Under the pieces are notes generated by a model. It saw nothing but the letters and a program-made list of their open reading frames with translations, was not told the origin of the DNA and searched no databases. Source: Dromaius novaehollandiae (taxonomy: Eukaryota; Chordata; Aves; Casuariiformes; Dromaiidae). Taken from it: 64,000 bases of DNA. The stretch lies in contig NC_088110.1 of NCBI RefSeq assembly GCF_036370855.1, forward strand, positions 22,687,501 through 22,751,500. Direction: 5' to 3'. The position numbers were made by a program, and so were the translations under genes. Positions 49,029 through 61,100 of the stretch are shown here, one piece after another. Position 1 is the stretch's first letter. Every line of letters begins with the position of its first letter.

Positions 49029-49806
49029 GTAAGGGAGCCCCGGCGCGCGCCGCGGCGGGGAGGAGGGCGTCGGGCCGGGCGCGCGGGGCTCTTGCCCGTG
49101 GCCTGCGGGAGAGGCGGGATGAGGCTCTGCGGCAGCAGACCCGCAGGGGATATTTCGTCGGAGCTGCTGGAGGCTGGCAGGCGTTGCGGCTGGCATCTGC
49201 CATCCCGGGCGGCTGTCAGCGCAATCTGGCCCTCCGGAGTCACGCGGGCAAGCAGGCAGTGTCCTGCGAGGCCAAGCCACTGGGCCTGCCCAGGCGCTGG
49301 AGGTGGCACTCGAAATGGTGTGGATCCAGGCCGAATCGTCCCTCCAGCTCCTCGGAGCCGGCCAAGCCCGAGCAGGCTGCGAATGCAGGACTTTCCCTGG
49401 AGCAGCACGCCAGGCAGTGCAGAGCCACCCAGACCGGTGCCGTTTCCCATGGGGCACAGGGCCCCGTGCCGCCCCAGAGGGCTGCATCGAGATGTTTAAG
49501 TGCAGATAAACCTTGTCAGAGGTCGCTGCTTAGGGATGAGTCTCAGCATCAGCATACTAGTCCTTTGGTCCCTGGTCCCCAGGACACGCGCATAAAAGCA
49601 CGGGTCTGGATTTGCCTCCCCGATGCGTCCCCTGCTTGCTGTGACAGCAGAGTCCTGCTGCTCGGGCGTGCTGCAGCCTTGCTATGGGCCGCTGCAGCCT
49701 GGGACGTACCTGGTGCGCCGTGGGGGACTGCACCTCTGGGTCGCTATGAGCCAAGTACAGTTGTGTGGGCCCCTGCAGCCTGCCTGGCCCTTCAACGCGT
49801 GATTTC

Positions 49807-49878
49807 TGGCTTAGTGCAAACAGTCGCATTAAAAAATGGGCTTGCCAGAGACCTCCTCGGCATCCCTGGTTCGAAGCC
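49807..49878 (+). repeat. Possible tRNA-derived element with A-box and B-box words
   Basis: TGGCTTAGTGC (49807-49817) resembles a pol III A box and GGTTCGAAGCC (49868-49878) a B box, 61 bases apart. That spacing is longer than in ordinary intronless tRNA genes, and the sequence does not fold into an obvious cloverleaf by eye. A decayed tRNA-type SINE is the best guess. Confidence 0.25.
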
Positions 49879-52298
49879 TGGTGAGACCCGCTGGGCTGCC
49901 AGAGCAGCTCCCCACCCAGCTCCGCTCCGTGGCAAGTGGTGTCCCCTTCATAGCTGTCGCTTAGGAGGAGCTGCGTTATTTACCCCGTTTTTTCCTGGCC
50001 TCTTTAACGAGCGGGAGGGATGACACCCTTAGGAGAAGAGCTCCGGAGGTGCTGCTTGCCCGCTATCTGGGCAGTTTTCTCTCCATCTCAATCTCTTTAA
50101 ATGCTTAGAGGAATTAAAGGCTGTATCCCCATCACACCCAGCGGTCCCACCCGAGTCTGGCCTTGCCCTGGGCTTGCTGCAGCGGGGTGGTGGCTCGCGG
50201 GGACGCGGGGAGGAGGGAAGAGGAAGGCTCTGCGCCAGACACAGCAGTCCTGGGGCAAACGAAACCTTGCTCTCCTCGCCGGCTGCCCGGGTTCGTTCAC
50301 GCGCTCACGGCCGATGCAGGCTCACGGCCTCGAAGCTTGATTTAGGTTGAACGGGGTCCAGCCACCGGCTCAAAGCAGGGCCAGCTTGAGCGCCTGGTAG
50401 CTGGCTCCCAAAACGTGCCTGGAGCCTATTGACTTGCAGCCACCTCCCAGAAAAGAGAGGGGAGCCAAGGTGAAGGCTGCTCTGCCGAACTCGGGGCCCT
50501 TCGTATCACCTTGAGGTGTCATCTGGAGATGGTTTATTACAGCATGGTCACTCCTGTCTGTTTCCTGAGAAAACGTTACGTGTGTATCAGTCAGGCAGGG
50601 GGAAAAAGGGCTAGGAGTAAGGAAAAGAGCAGGTACCACCTCTGTCTCCTGTGTTGGACTAATTGTTAGGTCGGGATCATTTGTATTCAGAGTCACACCT
50701 GAAATCTTTATCAGCACGCCTGCCAATGCCTTATGCAATGCGAATGAGACTCTCAGGCCTGCCTTGGGAGCATATTTGGGCTTGATGATGTTTTGTGCCT
50801 GGTGTTGCACCAAGTTGTTGTCAAAGCTTTAAAAAAATAAAATCCCACCAGACTCCCAGGTAGGAGACAGAGTGCGGAGCAGCAGAAAGACCAGATCTTC
50901 CCTGTGTGCGCTGGGGACGTGAATGCCCTGATGCGAAGGCCTGAACCCTGGCAGTGAGGAGCTCTCGTCTGCCGGGGGATGTGTGGACTGAGGATGGGGA
51001 CATCCTTCATGCCAGGTGGTAACCGCTGGTAATGATCCTGGGAGGGCATGGAGCTGGAATTGGAAGAGCTATTACTCTGGAAATGCTTTGTAAGCTCTTG
51101 GCATTTAACGTGCCACTGGCAGTGATGAAGAAGGTGGCAGTCTCCTCCTTTCTGGCTGTACCACGTGCAAGACCCCAGGTGACAGCTCCCAAACACCACT
51201 TAGGCACTGGAAGGGGAGCTGCCAATTGGAAAACCATTCCCCTGTTGGAGACAGCTGCGTGCTACGCTGGGCACCCAGGGGTTACGGTGAGTGCTGGAGG
51301 TGGCCTGTCCCCGTGGGTAACATGGTCCTTCCCAAGCTCCGCTGGAGAGCACCAGCCGCAGCCCTGGAACCGGGGTGCAGCAGTGACCACGCGTGTGCAT
51401 GGAGGACGGCGAGAAGCTGGGACCCAACCGAAAGACCCTTTCAGTCATCAGTGAGGATGCAGAGAAATAAATAAGTGGGAGTGCACTGCCTCGAGGATAC
51501 TCCACCAGAGATTAACGAAGCAGCCCAAGTTCAGTATTGCTTGGAGGTCATCAGCCCGTGAGCAACCCGACCTCTGCCTCCTGCAGCCCGGCTGCCTCCG
51601 CTCCTTCTTACCCGGCCTGTTCTTGAACGGATGCACGTGAGAGGGAGGAAGCGGAGCCACGCCGGGAATGCAGAGCTTTGCTCTTTCCACCGTGCGGACA
51701 TCGCCCTTGGTGCAGGAAAGCTGCCGCTCCGCTGGAAAGCGCTTTATTGATTGTGCTGTGCAGCGCGTGTCCCTCTCTGGGCGAGCCGGGGACGCAGCGG
51801 CTCCGGCGTGACACGCGCCGTGCATTAGCGCTGGAGTGGTACCGGCTCCCAAACGGGGCTCTGCCACCCGAGCCAGCGGGAACCGTTAATCCCCCGCGGT
51901 GGCTTACCCCTCGCTGAGCCACGGCCTCCGCGCGCGGCCCCGGGGCGGAGAGCGGGGCGGCGGGGAGAGGCATCGGACCCTCTGCCGTGGCAAACCCCGA
52001 GCTGCTGCCCGGGGCGGGCTGTCCGGAGGAGCTGGGATGCCCGTGCCTCTTTCTGCCTTGTGCTAGTGGTGAGTCAGGGCAGGAAGGCCCTTAATTAGAG
52101 GAAACGAGAGCGAAACACCCTTCGCTGCTTAATAAGGAACTCTGCATTCCTTGCACTCGCTTTGCTTCGCTCAAAACGCACGCGGGAGTCTCCAGGCAAG
52201 AGATGCCCACAGCAAACCTTCAAGGCGCATCCCAGCACGCCGAACCGCACAGCAGCAAGGTTTTGCAAACCTGCAGCCAGCTACAAAGGCTTTCGCGT

Positions 52299-52315
52299 AA
52301 TTAATGTGATTAATT
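52299..52315. promoter_or_regulatory. Palindromic paired-homeodomain (P3) site AATTAAT-GTG-ATTAATT
   Basis: Perfect 7-bp arms around GTG. It differs by one base from the site at 39742 and sits in an AT-rich pocket of JPH3 intron 2. Confidence 0.5.
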
Positions 52316-52454
52316 TTAAAGCTCCTCAATGAATTAAATCCCCCCTGCGGTGCCCACACCAAATTGCACGGGCCAAACTGAACGAAATGCATAAAGCAAG
52401 CAGTCGGTGCGGTGGCAGGGGGGTCCCGAAGCTCATGGCCGCGTTATTGCAGCA

Positions 52455-52487
52455 CATGTGCATGTGTGTTTGTGTGTGTGTGTGTGT
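52455..52487 (+). repeat. (TG)n dinucleotide repeat
   Basis: A mostly uninterrupted TG run of roughly 30 bases with one CATG and one TTTG interruption. It is a likely polymorphic microsatellite. Confidence 0.9.
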
Positions 52488-53394
52488 TCTCTTCTGTCTA
52501 ATAATACGGCTGAGTTCACTATGCAGCCTCTCCCTTGGTGGGGGAAAAATATGTGCCCACCCACGTATTTCATTAAATTTGTAAGAACTCAGTATTTTTG
52601 AAAACTCTACCGCTCTGTCAAATTTGGTTGGAATTGGCCAACACGTTCAAAAGTTATTAGTGTGGGAGTGATGGCATATAGATATATAAACAGCACAATC
52701 ACATAAGTAAGCCCCATTTCCTGAGGAAAGTAGGCTAAAAAACATAGTGTGCTGCAGACAAGTAAATTGGATTCTTAAAGTTGTTTTAGTGTGCACAAAG
52801 TATGATGTTATCTGTGGCACAGAGAAGCAAGCTCATTTAGGGAGCAGTTTGTAGATTCAGTGGATGAGTCTCCCAAATTTTCTTCGATGCAATTAAAATG
52901 GAAGAGCATTTTCTTTGCTCGTAAATCTCCTACATGCCGAAGTAGTTCCTGTAAAGTCGATGGGCTGGAAGAGCTGTGGCTCAGGTCTGAAAAGCTGACG
53001 TTGATAATAGCTGCTGGTTTTTGGATAAAGAGAGGGAGGGAGCCCTTTTTCACCCCCCCTGAAGTGGAAGCTCAGGGTATGCAGAAGGTCCTGCTTGTGC
53101 TATGGGACACTTCATCCATGTCTCACCTGGGACAAAACCCATTTCTCTTCTTACTGCTATCCTGGGAGGAAGAAGGGTGCACTAAAGGCACAGGAACCCA
53201 CCTCATTAGTGATAACACCCGTATCTAAAGCAGCTGCTGGGCTGTCACCCGCGCTGCAGCGATGGGAGGCTTTGGGCGAGCTCCCAGGTCCTCCGTCGGG
53301 GCAGTGGTGGTGGGACCTGTCGTTCAGCCCCTTACTCCACGGCTCCTTGGGGCCGCTGATCCTGTAGCACCCCGGGGGGGATGCTGTGTGCGGG

Positions 53395-53480
53395 TTAGTC
53401 CTAAGTAATGCACTTGGAGGCATAATTATAGCCGAGCCATTTGCAAACGATGAGAAAAATATAATTAAGCTCAATATTCT
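53395..53480. promoter_or_regulatory. AT-rich candidate regulatory pocket in JPH3 intron 2
   Basis: A short AT-rich segment with GGCATAATTATAGCC, CATTTGCAAACGATG and ATAATTAAGCTCAATATTC lies between GC-rich flanks. It contains homeodomain TAATTA/ATAATTA cores. No further support. Confidence 0.2.
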
Positions 53481-54984
53481 CAGGAGGGCTTGGGCTACAA
53501 ATTAGCACGGTGTCACTCAACTTCAGAAAGAGAAACGGGAGGAAAAAAGGGAGAGGAAGCTAATAAAGAGAACCTGACAGCAAGGACGGGTAAATGAAAG
53601 CGTTTGGCCCCAGCGTGGAAGCTCCTGCAGGATGCAGCAGCGAGGGCTGAGAAAACATCCGTGCTCTGGCACACAATAGGGAGCAGGAGGCAAGAAAAGC
53701 CCCGGAGAGCTGAACAGCAAAGCGCAGAAGGCTGTTTGAGCCAAACAGGTATTTTCTTCAGAAAAATGGAAATGCAGCCCAGGCAAAACCCACAGAAAAG
53801 AACAGACTCCGCAGTTCTCATCCCCAACATCTTGCGTCGCCGTGATGTTCCTGCCGGCAGTACACCCAGCTATAATAACGCTGCTTAATGCTCTCGCAGG
53901 CCTGCGCCTGCAGCGCTGCCGTTGCACTTTGCGCCCGATTTAAGCTTTCTGCTGGCTTTTTGGATGCATTTGCCGCATCCCACCTCGCGCTGCTGGCGGG
54001 GCCTCGGGTGCAGGCGAGGGACCGAGCTCGGGGAGCGCGTGCCGCGGCCGGGGAGGGCGGCGCGGGGCCCGGGCCGAGCGCGGGAGCTGGCTCCGAGCAG
54101 CGGCAGCGAGCCGTGGCCTCCGCTGACCTATTTTAAGTAGCGCGAGCGGCTGTTAGCTACGGCAGCGAGCTGGGGAAGGCGGCTGCGAGCGTCCGGCGCG
54201 CCGTTCATAAGTCACGCCGTAGTCGTCCCCTTCGCCGGCGATCGGCGGTGGTGGGAAGGGCCGGGGTGGTGCGGGTCTCGGGTGCTGCACCCGGAGCTGG
54301 TGGCCAGGGCAGCAAGGGAGGCTTGGGGACCCGGCGCAGGACATCTGCATCTTGTCTCAGGTGGCCTGGCCTGGCCCTGGCTCTTCCCAGGATCCTCTGC
54401 CGTGTTTGTGAGCGGTTTGCTGGAGAGCAGGGGTTCCCGTCCCGCTCCGACGGAGGCTCGAGCAGATGCTTCGGGGATGGCGCAGGAGCTGGCAACATGT
54501 GTCAGGGGCTCCCCTCCGCCTCCCCCGGCCTCTGCTCGGGGACCGCTGGAGCCAGGTGTGCTTTCCACGTGCTTACGGACCCTCGGGGAAGCTCTTCTCC
54601 GACACCTCGGCCCCTTTCCCTGCAAGCTCGCAGCATCCCGTGCCCCGGCTGCAGCTTCGCGCTGGGCAAGCGTCGCCTCGCCCCGCTGCACCGGCATCCG
54701 CGTCGCGCAGGGAGGGAAGGGGAGGGCTCGCTGCCCTTCCAGCCTCTCCACCCTACTCGCGAGGATGCAGAGGGCGGCAGGGCCGAGCCGCCTTTCCCTC
54801 CTGCCGCCTTCCCCCGCGCTGCCTCCCGCCCGTGCGCTGGCTCCCGCTTGCTGACGGGGTCAGAGATAGCGGCCGGCGGCGATTAGCATCAGCTGTTATT
54901 CCCCTGTATCAGCCCGCGTCGCTGTCAGGCCGGGCGGCGCGGGCAGCTCCGATCGCGGCTCCAGCAGAGGTCCCGCTCGCGGCT

Positions 54985-55042
54985 GGGATGCTCATCCCCT
55001 GGGATGCTCGTCCCCCGGGATGCTCGTCCCCCGGGATGCTCG
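54985..55042 (+). repeat. 16-bp tandem repeat, 3.6 copies, each unit a hairpin
   Basis: Units start at 54985, 55001, 55017 and 55033 (last incomplete). The first unit contains GGGATG-CT-CATCCC, a perfect 6-bp inverted repeat; the next two have G for A in the right arm and end CCCCC. Confidence 0.92.
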
Positions 55043-55177
55043 ATGCCGTGGCTCGCTAAGTCCTCCCGCACCGCCAGCTTAACGACTTCCAGCTCAAAGG
55101 GGACTTAGCGCATTAAGCCCGTTTGCGGCTGGGTCAAGTGTCTTTGAGCAAGCGGCCAGGCTCAGGAGCTGCCCCGG

Positions 55178-55195
55178 CCTCCTCCTCCTCCTCCT
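55178..55195 (+). repeat. (CCT)6 trinucleotide repeat
   Basis: Six CCT units in JPH3 intron 2. A second, impure CCT/CTT-rich polypyrimidine tract lies around 55763-55790. Confidence 0.85.
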
Positions 55196-58100
55196 CACCG
55201 CCACGTGGCAGCCTGGATCGGCGCCCTCCTCTCCATCCTCTTCCTCGCCCTCCGCAGCAGGCCAGAGGCCAACGGAGGCACTTGGAGAAAAAACCGCAGC
55301 GGGGCCCCGGGGCCGGGCGCAGGGCGGGCTGCCGGTGGCTGCGGCCGCCGCGGCTTTGCAATGGGTCACCGCCTGCGAGCTGCCGGTTCGGACGGCGGCT
55401 CCCTGGGCCAGTCGCTTTCCAAAGCGTTTTCCCACATTCCCAGTGAAACGGGGCTGCTTTGGGTTGTTTTTGCACTGTCCCAACCTGTCGGGAGTTTATT
55501 GCCTGAACTTCGGTGGCAGCCGATTCGGCGGCTACGGTGGTGTCCCAGCTGCGCCCGGGGGAGCAGCACACTTTTGGGTGTCCCATTTTCCCAGGCTTTT
55601 CCCCCAAAGCATGTGATTTTGTTGCAGCTTTTTACTAGAGAAGCGAGGTCGCTGCTGGCAGCTCCCCTGAGGGTCCCTTATTGCCAGGACATCGCTGCCC
55701 TCGCCCGGCTCCGGAGCTCTCGTGCCCTGCTGCGGCCATGCCCGGCTGGTTGGGAGGCAGCATCTCCTCCTCCTCCTCTTCCTCCTTCCCCTGCTCCCGC
55801 GCCTCCCTCGGCGCCGCTCCGCAGACCCTCCCGCCTCTGCCAAGCGCAGTGCCCAGCGGCTCCTCCTCTTCGTCACCTTCCTCCCCACCTCCGGAGGGAA
55901 CCGGCTCATCTGCAGCCCCTTTCGCCCCTACGAACCGCGGGAAGCGGAGCCTGGGAAAGCGGGTCCTTCCGGGCGGCTCCGAAGCTGGAGGCAGGCAGGA
56001 GCCTGCTCGTTGCTGTGGCAACAGGGATGATATATATTTTTTTCCCACACGGTGGGCAGGCTGCGGAGCGGCACCCGCGCCAAGAGGGGTCTGGTGGCCC
56101 TGGGGGGGGGGGGTCCCCAGCCCTTCTCCGTCCTGCCAGTGCCCCCCGGGGCTGCGGCAGTGCCAGGCAGCGCGTGCCGGGAGCTGGCTGAGCCCCCGCA
56201 GGGCTCGGTGCATCGGCAGAGCCCCGCGCTGCTCCCCCCCGCTCCCGCGGGTCCCCGGGGCTGCCGGCAGCGTCCCCGGTTCTTGGGGTGCTGCTTGTTT
56301 GCGGCGCGTTTTGCTTCGGGAGGGCTTTTGGGCTGGGCTGGCATTGCCTTGTTATCCCTGGGCTTCCCGGCGTGCCCTCCGCGGGGACCCCGCATCGGAG
56401 CCGGGCGTCGGAGAAGTGTGATTTCCTCCACTTTAGAGAGGATTGGGCCGTTTTCAGCCGCGGCTGCAGACCTCCATCGTGCCACCTGGCCAGCGCGTTG
56501 CCTCGTGGCCCGCGGGGCTGGACGCTGCGGAGGAGTCCTGGGCGCAGGGCGACGTCTACCTTTTCCCTCCCGACAGCTGGAGACCGTTCGTCAGCACTTC
56601 TGAGGCCGTTGCAGCTCCAGGTCTTGGCCCGAATCCCGGCTGTGCTGGAGCTCGACTGTTAGGTTCAGCTCAATGAGTTTGTAGTTGACTCTGGACGAGC
56701 TCTTCCGCGGCTTGCTCCAGGACGGGCGGTTTGCTGGCGGGACGATGGGCAGCCAGAGGTGCAGCACGGATCGTCCGCCTTGACCGGGCGGTCACACGCT
56801 GAGCAGAGGAGAGGAAGACTCCTGAGCTGGATGTTGTGCTGCCTCTTTCGGGCTTTTGTGGCTTCAACGGCAGAAAAAAATTGCCTGGAAAGTTCATTTG
56901 CCAAACGACTGTTTTGATTGACCAAAGCTTGTGGAAGTGCCAAGTCATTTCAGCCACAGCCCCAAGTGGGGAGCGTTAGGGAAGGAAAAACACTTTTCAT
57001 TGCAGTTCGGTTTTGTTTTGCTTCAAAATTTGGTTTGACTCCCTTTTTTTTTAGGCAGCAAACTGAAACCGAAATTAAATCAGCAGGATGGCTTTGCTTG
57101 CCGCTAATCTGCTCCCTCACCTGGAGCTTTGGGTGAGAATCCCCCCAAACTCCCTTGCCGGGAGAGCGTGTCCCTCGGCTGGGCAGACAGACCCCTAACG
57201 CTTCCCCAGGCGATGGGGCTCCTGGGGGGGACCTGGGGGCTTCCCTGGAGGCAGCCCGGGACGCCCCGTGCCTCCCTTTCCCCAGGGCCTGGCGGGTTGC
57301 GCTATCTCCCCGGCAGAGATCTGCCGCGCTCGATGCAGCAGTGAGGCTGAGGAGCGGAAAAAGGAGCTTTCACCGCGGCTCCCTGCTTGCCCGATGCCCC
57401 AAACCCCTCGCACGTCTCTACCCTCCTCTCCCGGATAAATCCTGGCGGGTGGCTAACGTTACGCCAACGCCACATATCCAAAGCCTGCTTATGGTCAGGA
57501 CTGCCGTGGAAATCGTGGCGGCTCCGTGGCGGGCCGGCCGGCCCCGACGTGCGAAGCAGCTCCCGAGGGTCGTGCCGGGAAGGCGCAGGGCTGCGGCTCC
57601 TTTGAAGCCAGACTTGCCCGGAGACAGCGAGATGCAGGAGGAATGCGGGATCCAGCCTGGAGTCATTAAAGGCAGCAGCATGTACAGCCAAACTAAATGC
57701 TACACGTGTCCAAGCAGGCTGAGTTATGGCTGCTCGGGGAGCTCTAACTTGGCCTGTTGTGCATTTAAAAATCTCCACCCGAATGCGGCATTGATGTAGG
57801 GCTTTTCTGCTGTTTTGTTTTTGCATTTAGTGCAGCCGGTGTAGATCTGCAGTGTGCAGAATAACCGGCGCTGCCCAGGTTCCTTGGAGATTTTGTGCCG
57901 TCGCTCGGTTTTTCTTGGGCTTTTTCCTTTTTTTTCTTTTTTTCCAAGGGTTGTTTGTGATTTCTTCCAAACTGTTTTGCCTCCTGCCTGCGAGTGGCAG
58001 GATCGTTTGTAATGCGCTATTTTTGCACGGGGTTAGAGGAGCGCTTGCGGCGTGTTTGTGCCTTTGGGATATGTGCGTGACGGGCTGTCTGCCGGCGCTC

Positions 58101-61100
58101 TGCTGGAGCCGCGGATGGAGGGCGATGCCGGCGTTTCCCAGTTCCTCTCCCGCTATCCAAACGGGCGGTCGCCTTTTCCCTTAAGTAGCTGACAATTAGC
58201 CAGGAGGATCGTGGAAATCCAAACCGCAGGCCGTGGGACAGCTGGGAAGCGGGATTTGTCCCCCCCATCTCTCTCTGTCCCCGGCCGGAGCCGGCACCTT
58301 GCAGCCCTGTCGAAGCCGCCGGGCTCCCGCGGGGTTTCGCATCGGGGTTTTGCAATTCCTCCCTGGTTAATACAAGCAGGGGAAGCGGGGGGGCCCCCCG
58401 GGACGGAGGGGCTCTGCCTGGCGGACGGGTGCTGCTGGGCTCGCTTGCACCCACGGGGCCCCGCGGCCCGTGGCAGATGGCAGGAGAGGAGACTCCCTCT
58501 CCAGATGTTAGTTATCTCGCCAGCTGTAAATAACGTTTCAGGGCAGCTTGTGCATCGTCGCCGGCACAAACACCCCATCCGCTTTGCCCTTGCTGGGAGG
58601 CAAAAAATTAAAAGCGAGGAACCCCCCCGGGAGGGAAAGCTGCGGGTTTGCCTCCTCCGCTTGCGCGGCCCCTTGCCGGGGAGGGATGCTGCAGAGCGGC
58701 GCGGTGACGGTGCGGATCGGCCGTCGGCAAAACCGAAGCAGCTTGCCCCGTGCGAGCGACGGACCGTGATTCGTTTCTGCCAGGGCTGGCACTTTTTGTT
58801 TGGGCAGAGGAGGATAAAACACAACCCCGAGCAGCCCTGCGACCGATCTGAGCCCAAAGCGGGCTGAAATGAGCTGGAAGGATCCCGGTGTCGGAGCCCT
58901 CCGGCCACTCTCCGTCGCCCTCCGGACTGGGCTCCGGGTCCCCGGCTGGGGCCGCACGCCCTCCTGCTCGATAGGTTTAAACCCTGCTCACGCACCCCCT
59001 GCCCTGTGCCCCAGCTGCTCGTTTCCGCCCTCCAGCAAAACCGTCTGCACAGAGCCCCGGGGACGCCTGGGCCCCGCTGGCGCCCGGTGGGGTCGGGAAC
59101 CGAGCTCTCCGGCAGAGCTCGCTCTGTTTGGCGGCGATGCGCAGCGCAGTCCTGCAGCCCCCAGCTTTTCCGCACCACCCTCCCTCGGATTTAAAAAAAA
59201 AGGTATTTCAGTGCAAAACAGCAAACGATGCCTTGGTGAATTCGCTCTCCTTCTGTAAGCTCCAAAAAAATAAAGGACGAGAAGAGCCTGGCGCAGGTGC
59301 CTGGAGCAGTGAACGACATGGGAACAGGCTCCTTCCCAGTTTCCATGAATTTCCAAGCTCCAGAGCGTGCTGGGACCTGGGCGGCCTTGGCAAGCCCTGC
59401 CTGCTCTGCTCGGTAGCCGTTTCCCAGTGCAACGTTACATTTCCCAGTGCAGCATCCGCAGGGAAACTCGGATTTGGGCTTGTGACCAAAGCATTTTCCA
59501 CATTTGTCTGTGTTTCACTTGGGCAAGAGCAAGCAAACACATCCAGTTATTTTTTCAGGATTAAATGGTTTGGCTTTGCTTTTTGATTCAGAGCAACTTT
59601 TGCAGCTGGAATGTGCTTTCGGGACGGTTTTTCGTAGCCTGCTTGCCTGAAATGAGCATTCCCCCTGCCCGGGGCCCGTCTGGCCGCCACGAGCCGGAGC
59701 GGGCGTTTGGGGCTGCATTTCATCACGTCGGAGGTCACATCGCTGCTTTTCCTTCCCGGCGAGGGATTGCAGCAGCCGGGAAGCAGGCGAGGCAAGCGGG
59801 CAAGGGGGATTAGGCACGGATAGCTACTTGGCATGTCTCATATCCCAGCCCCTGCGCGCTGGTGCTGCGTTACTGCCTTCACAAACCACCCAAGACGAGC
59901 CGAGCGCGGGAACAGCCCAGCCAGGAGAGCTGGGAAAAGAGTCGAGCTGGAATTAAGAGTGGGTTTTATCAGGGCAATAAATGCCGGAGAAGGGAAATAG
60001 CAAACAGGTTGTTTGCTGCCATCTCCCCGTTCGCTGTCCCTGGGGCCGGCGCCGGCAGAGCCTCCTTCCTGCCCTTCCCGGCGCTCCCGCAGCCAGCGAT
60101 CCCGCTGGAAGCGCCTCCGCTCCGTTGCGGGCTCGGCGCCGTCGCGTAGCCTTGGGAGAGGGTTGCATCAGCGCTCGCCCACTCCCCCCGGCTCCGCGAT
60201 TCGTTTACCGGCATCGATCGCTCGGGGACTTGGGCTTTATGCGCCTTGGTGCCTCTAGGGCTGATGCAATCAGGGCCAGATCCTGCTCTCAGCCGGGCCG
60301 GAGGGAGCGGGAGGTAACCCCTGCCGAGCCGGTGGAGCCGAGCGGACCGCGCTCGTGCAAAGCTGGTCTTTGCACCCAGCGGCTTCCCTGTGCAAGGTGC
60401 CGGGGCTCGACTGCCCTGAAATATAAATCTTTTCTAAAGTGTTTCCTTGCAGATAGTCCCTATTTTAATTAAATTCTCCCGTCTGAAAAATATACGAACC
60501 TCTCTGTGCTGGAAGGGGGAAACATCCCTTCTGTAGGAAGACAAAAATGCATTAAAAAAAAGCAAGCAAGCTGCCCGATTTCGTGTTGACCTGAGAGGCA
60601 AAGCGAACCCCAGCCCGGCGGGACAACACGAGCGCCCCGGCTGCTCAGCTCCGTGCTCGCTGCCTGCGCGCCTGGACGAGAGCGCGGGCCGTTTCTTGAT
60701 GCTTTACTACCCGCGTAAATAGGAAATTAGGTGCACGCGGATATGTGGACTGTCCTCCATAAAAACGTGGAAGCCAGCGTTTGCTCCTTTCATACGCTGC
60801 GAGGAGGTCTTGCTAGGAGATAAAGGGCTTTGCCTGCTGTAATAATAGGTTTTCATCATTTTCTTTTAATTAAGCATGCAGCTCAAGCGGTCACCGCGCT
60901 GCTGGCTGTGGCGACAAGTCTCCGCGGTGGAAGCAGGCGCCGCGGGGCCGTGGGGAGCTTCTCCTAGACAACAGAGCTTGGGATTGTGTCGGAGCTCGAG
61001 CTCCGCTTCTCACTCCGTTTCCAGGCTCAGGAGCGCCGGGTTGATGCTGCCCGATGCTGCTGCCCCTCGGCCCGAGCTGGGCAAGCGCAAAACGCGGGGG

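Noticed and set aside
48340..49203. 287-codon minus-strand frame opposite JPH3 exon 2
   Set aside because: Shadow of the strongly GC3-biased JPH3 exon; the plus strand carries the MORN repeats and correct splice sites.
55205..56191. 328-codon frame in JPH3 intron 2
   Set aside because: Starts near a CCT repeat, includes low-complexity Ser/Pro runs and crosses a 12-G homopolymer side; no family resemblance.
58153..59178. 341-codon minus-strand frame in JPH3 intron 2
   Set aside because: Composition artefact with Arg/Ser/Gly-rich peptide and competing frames on the plus strand.
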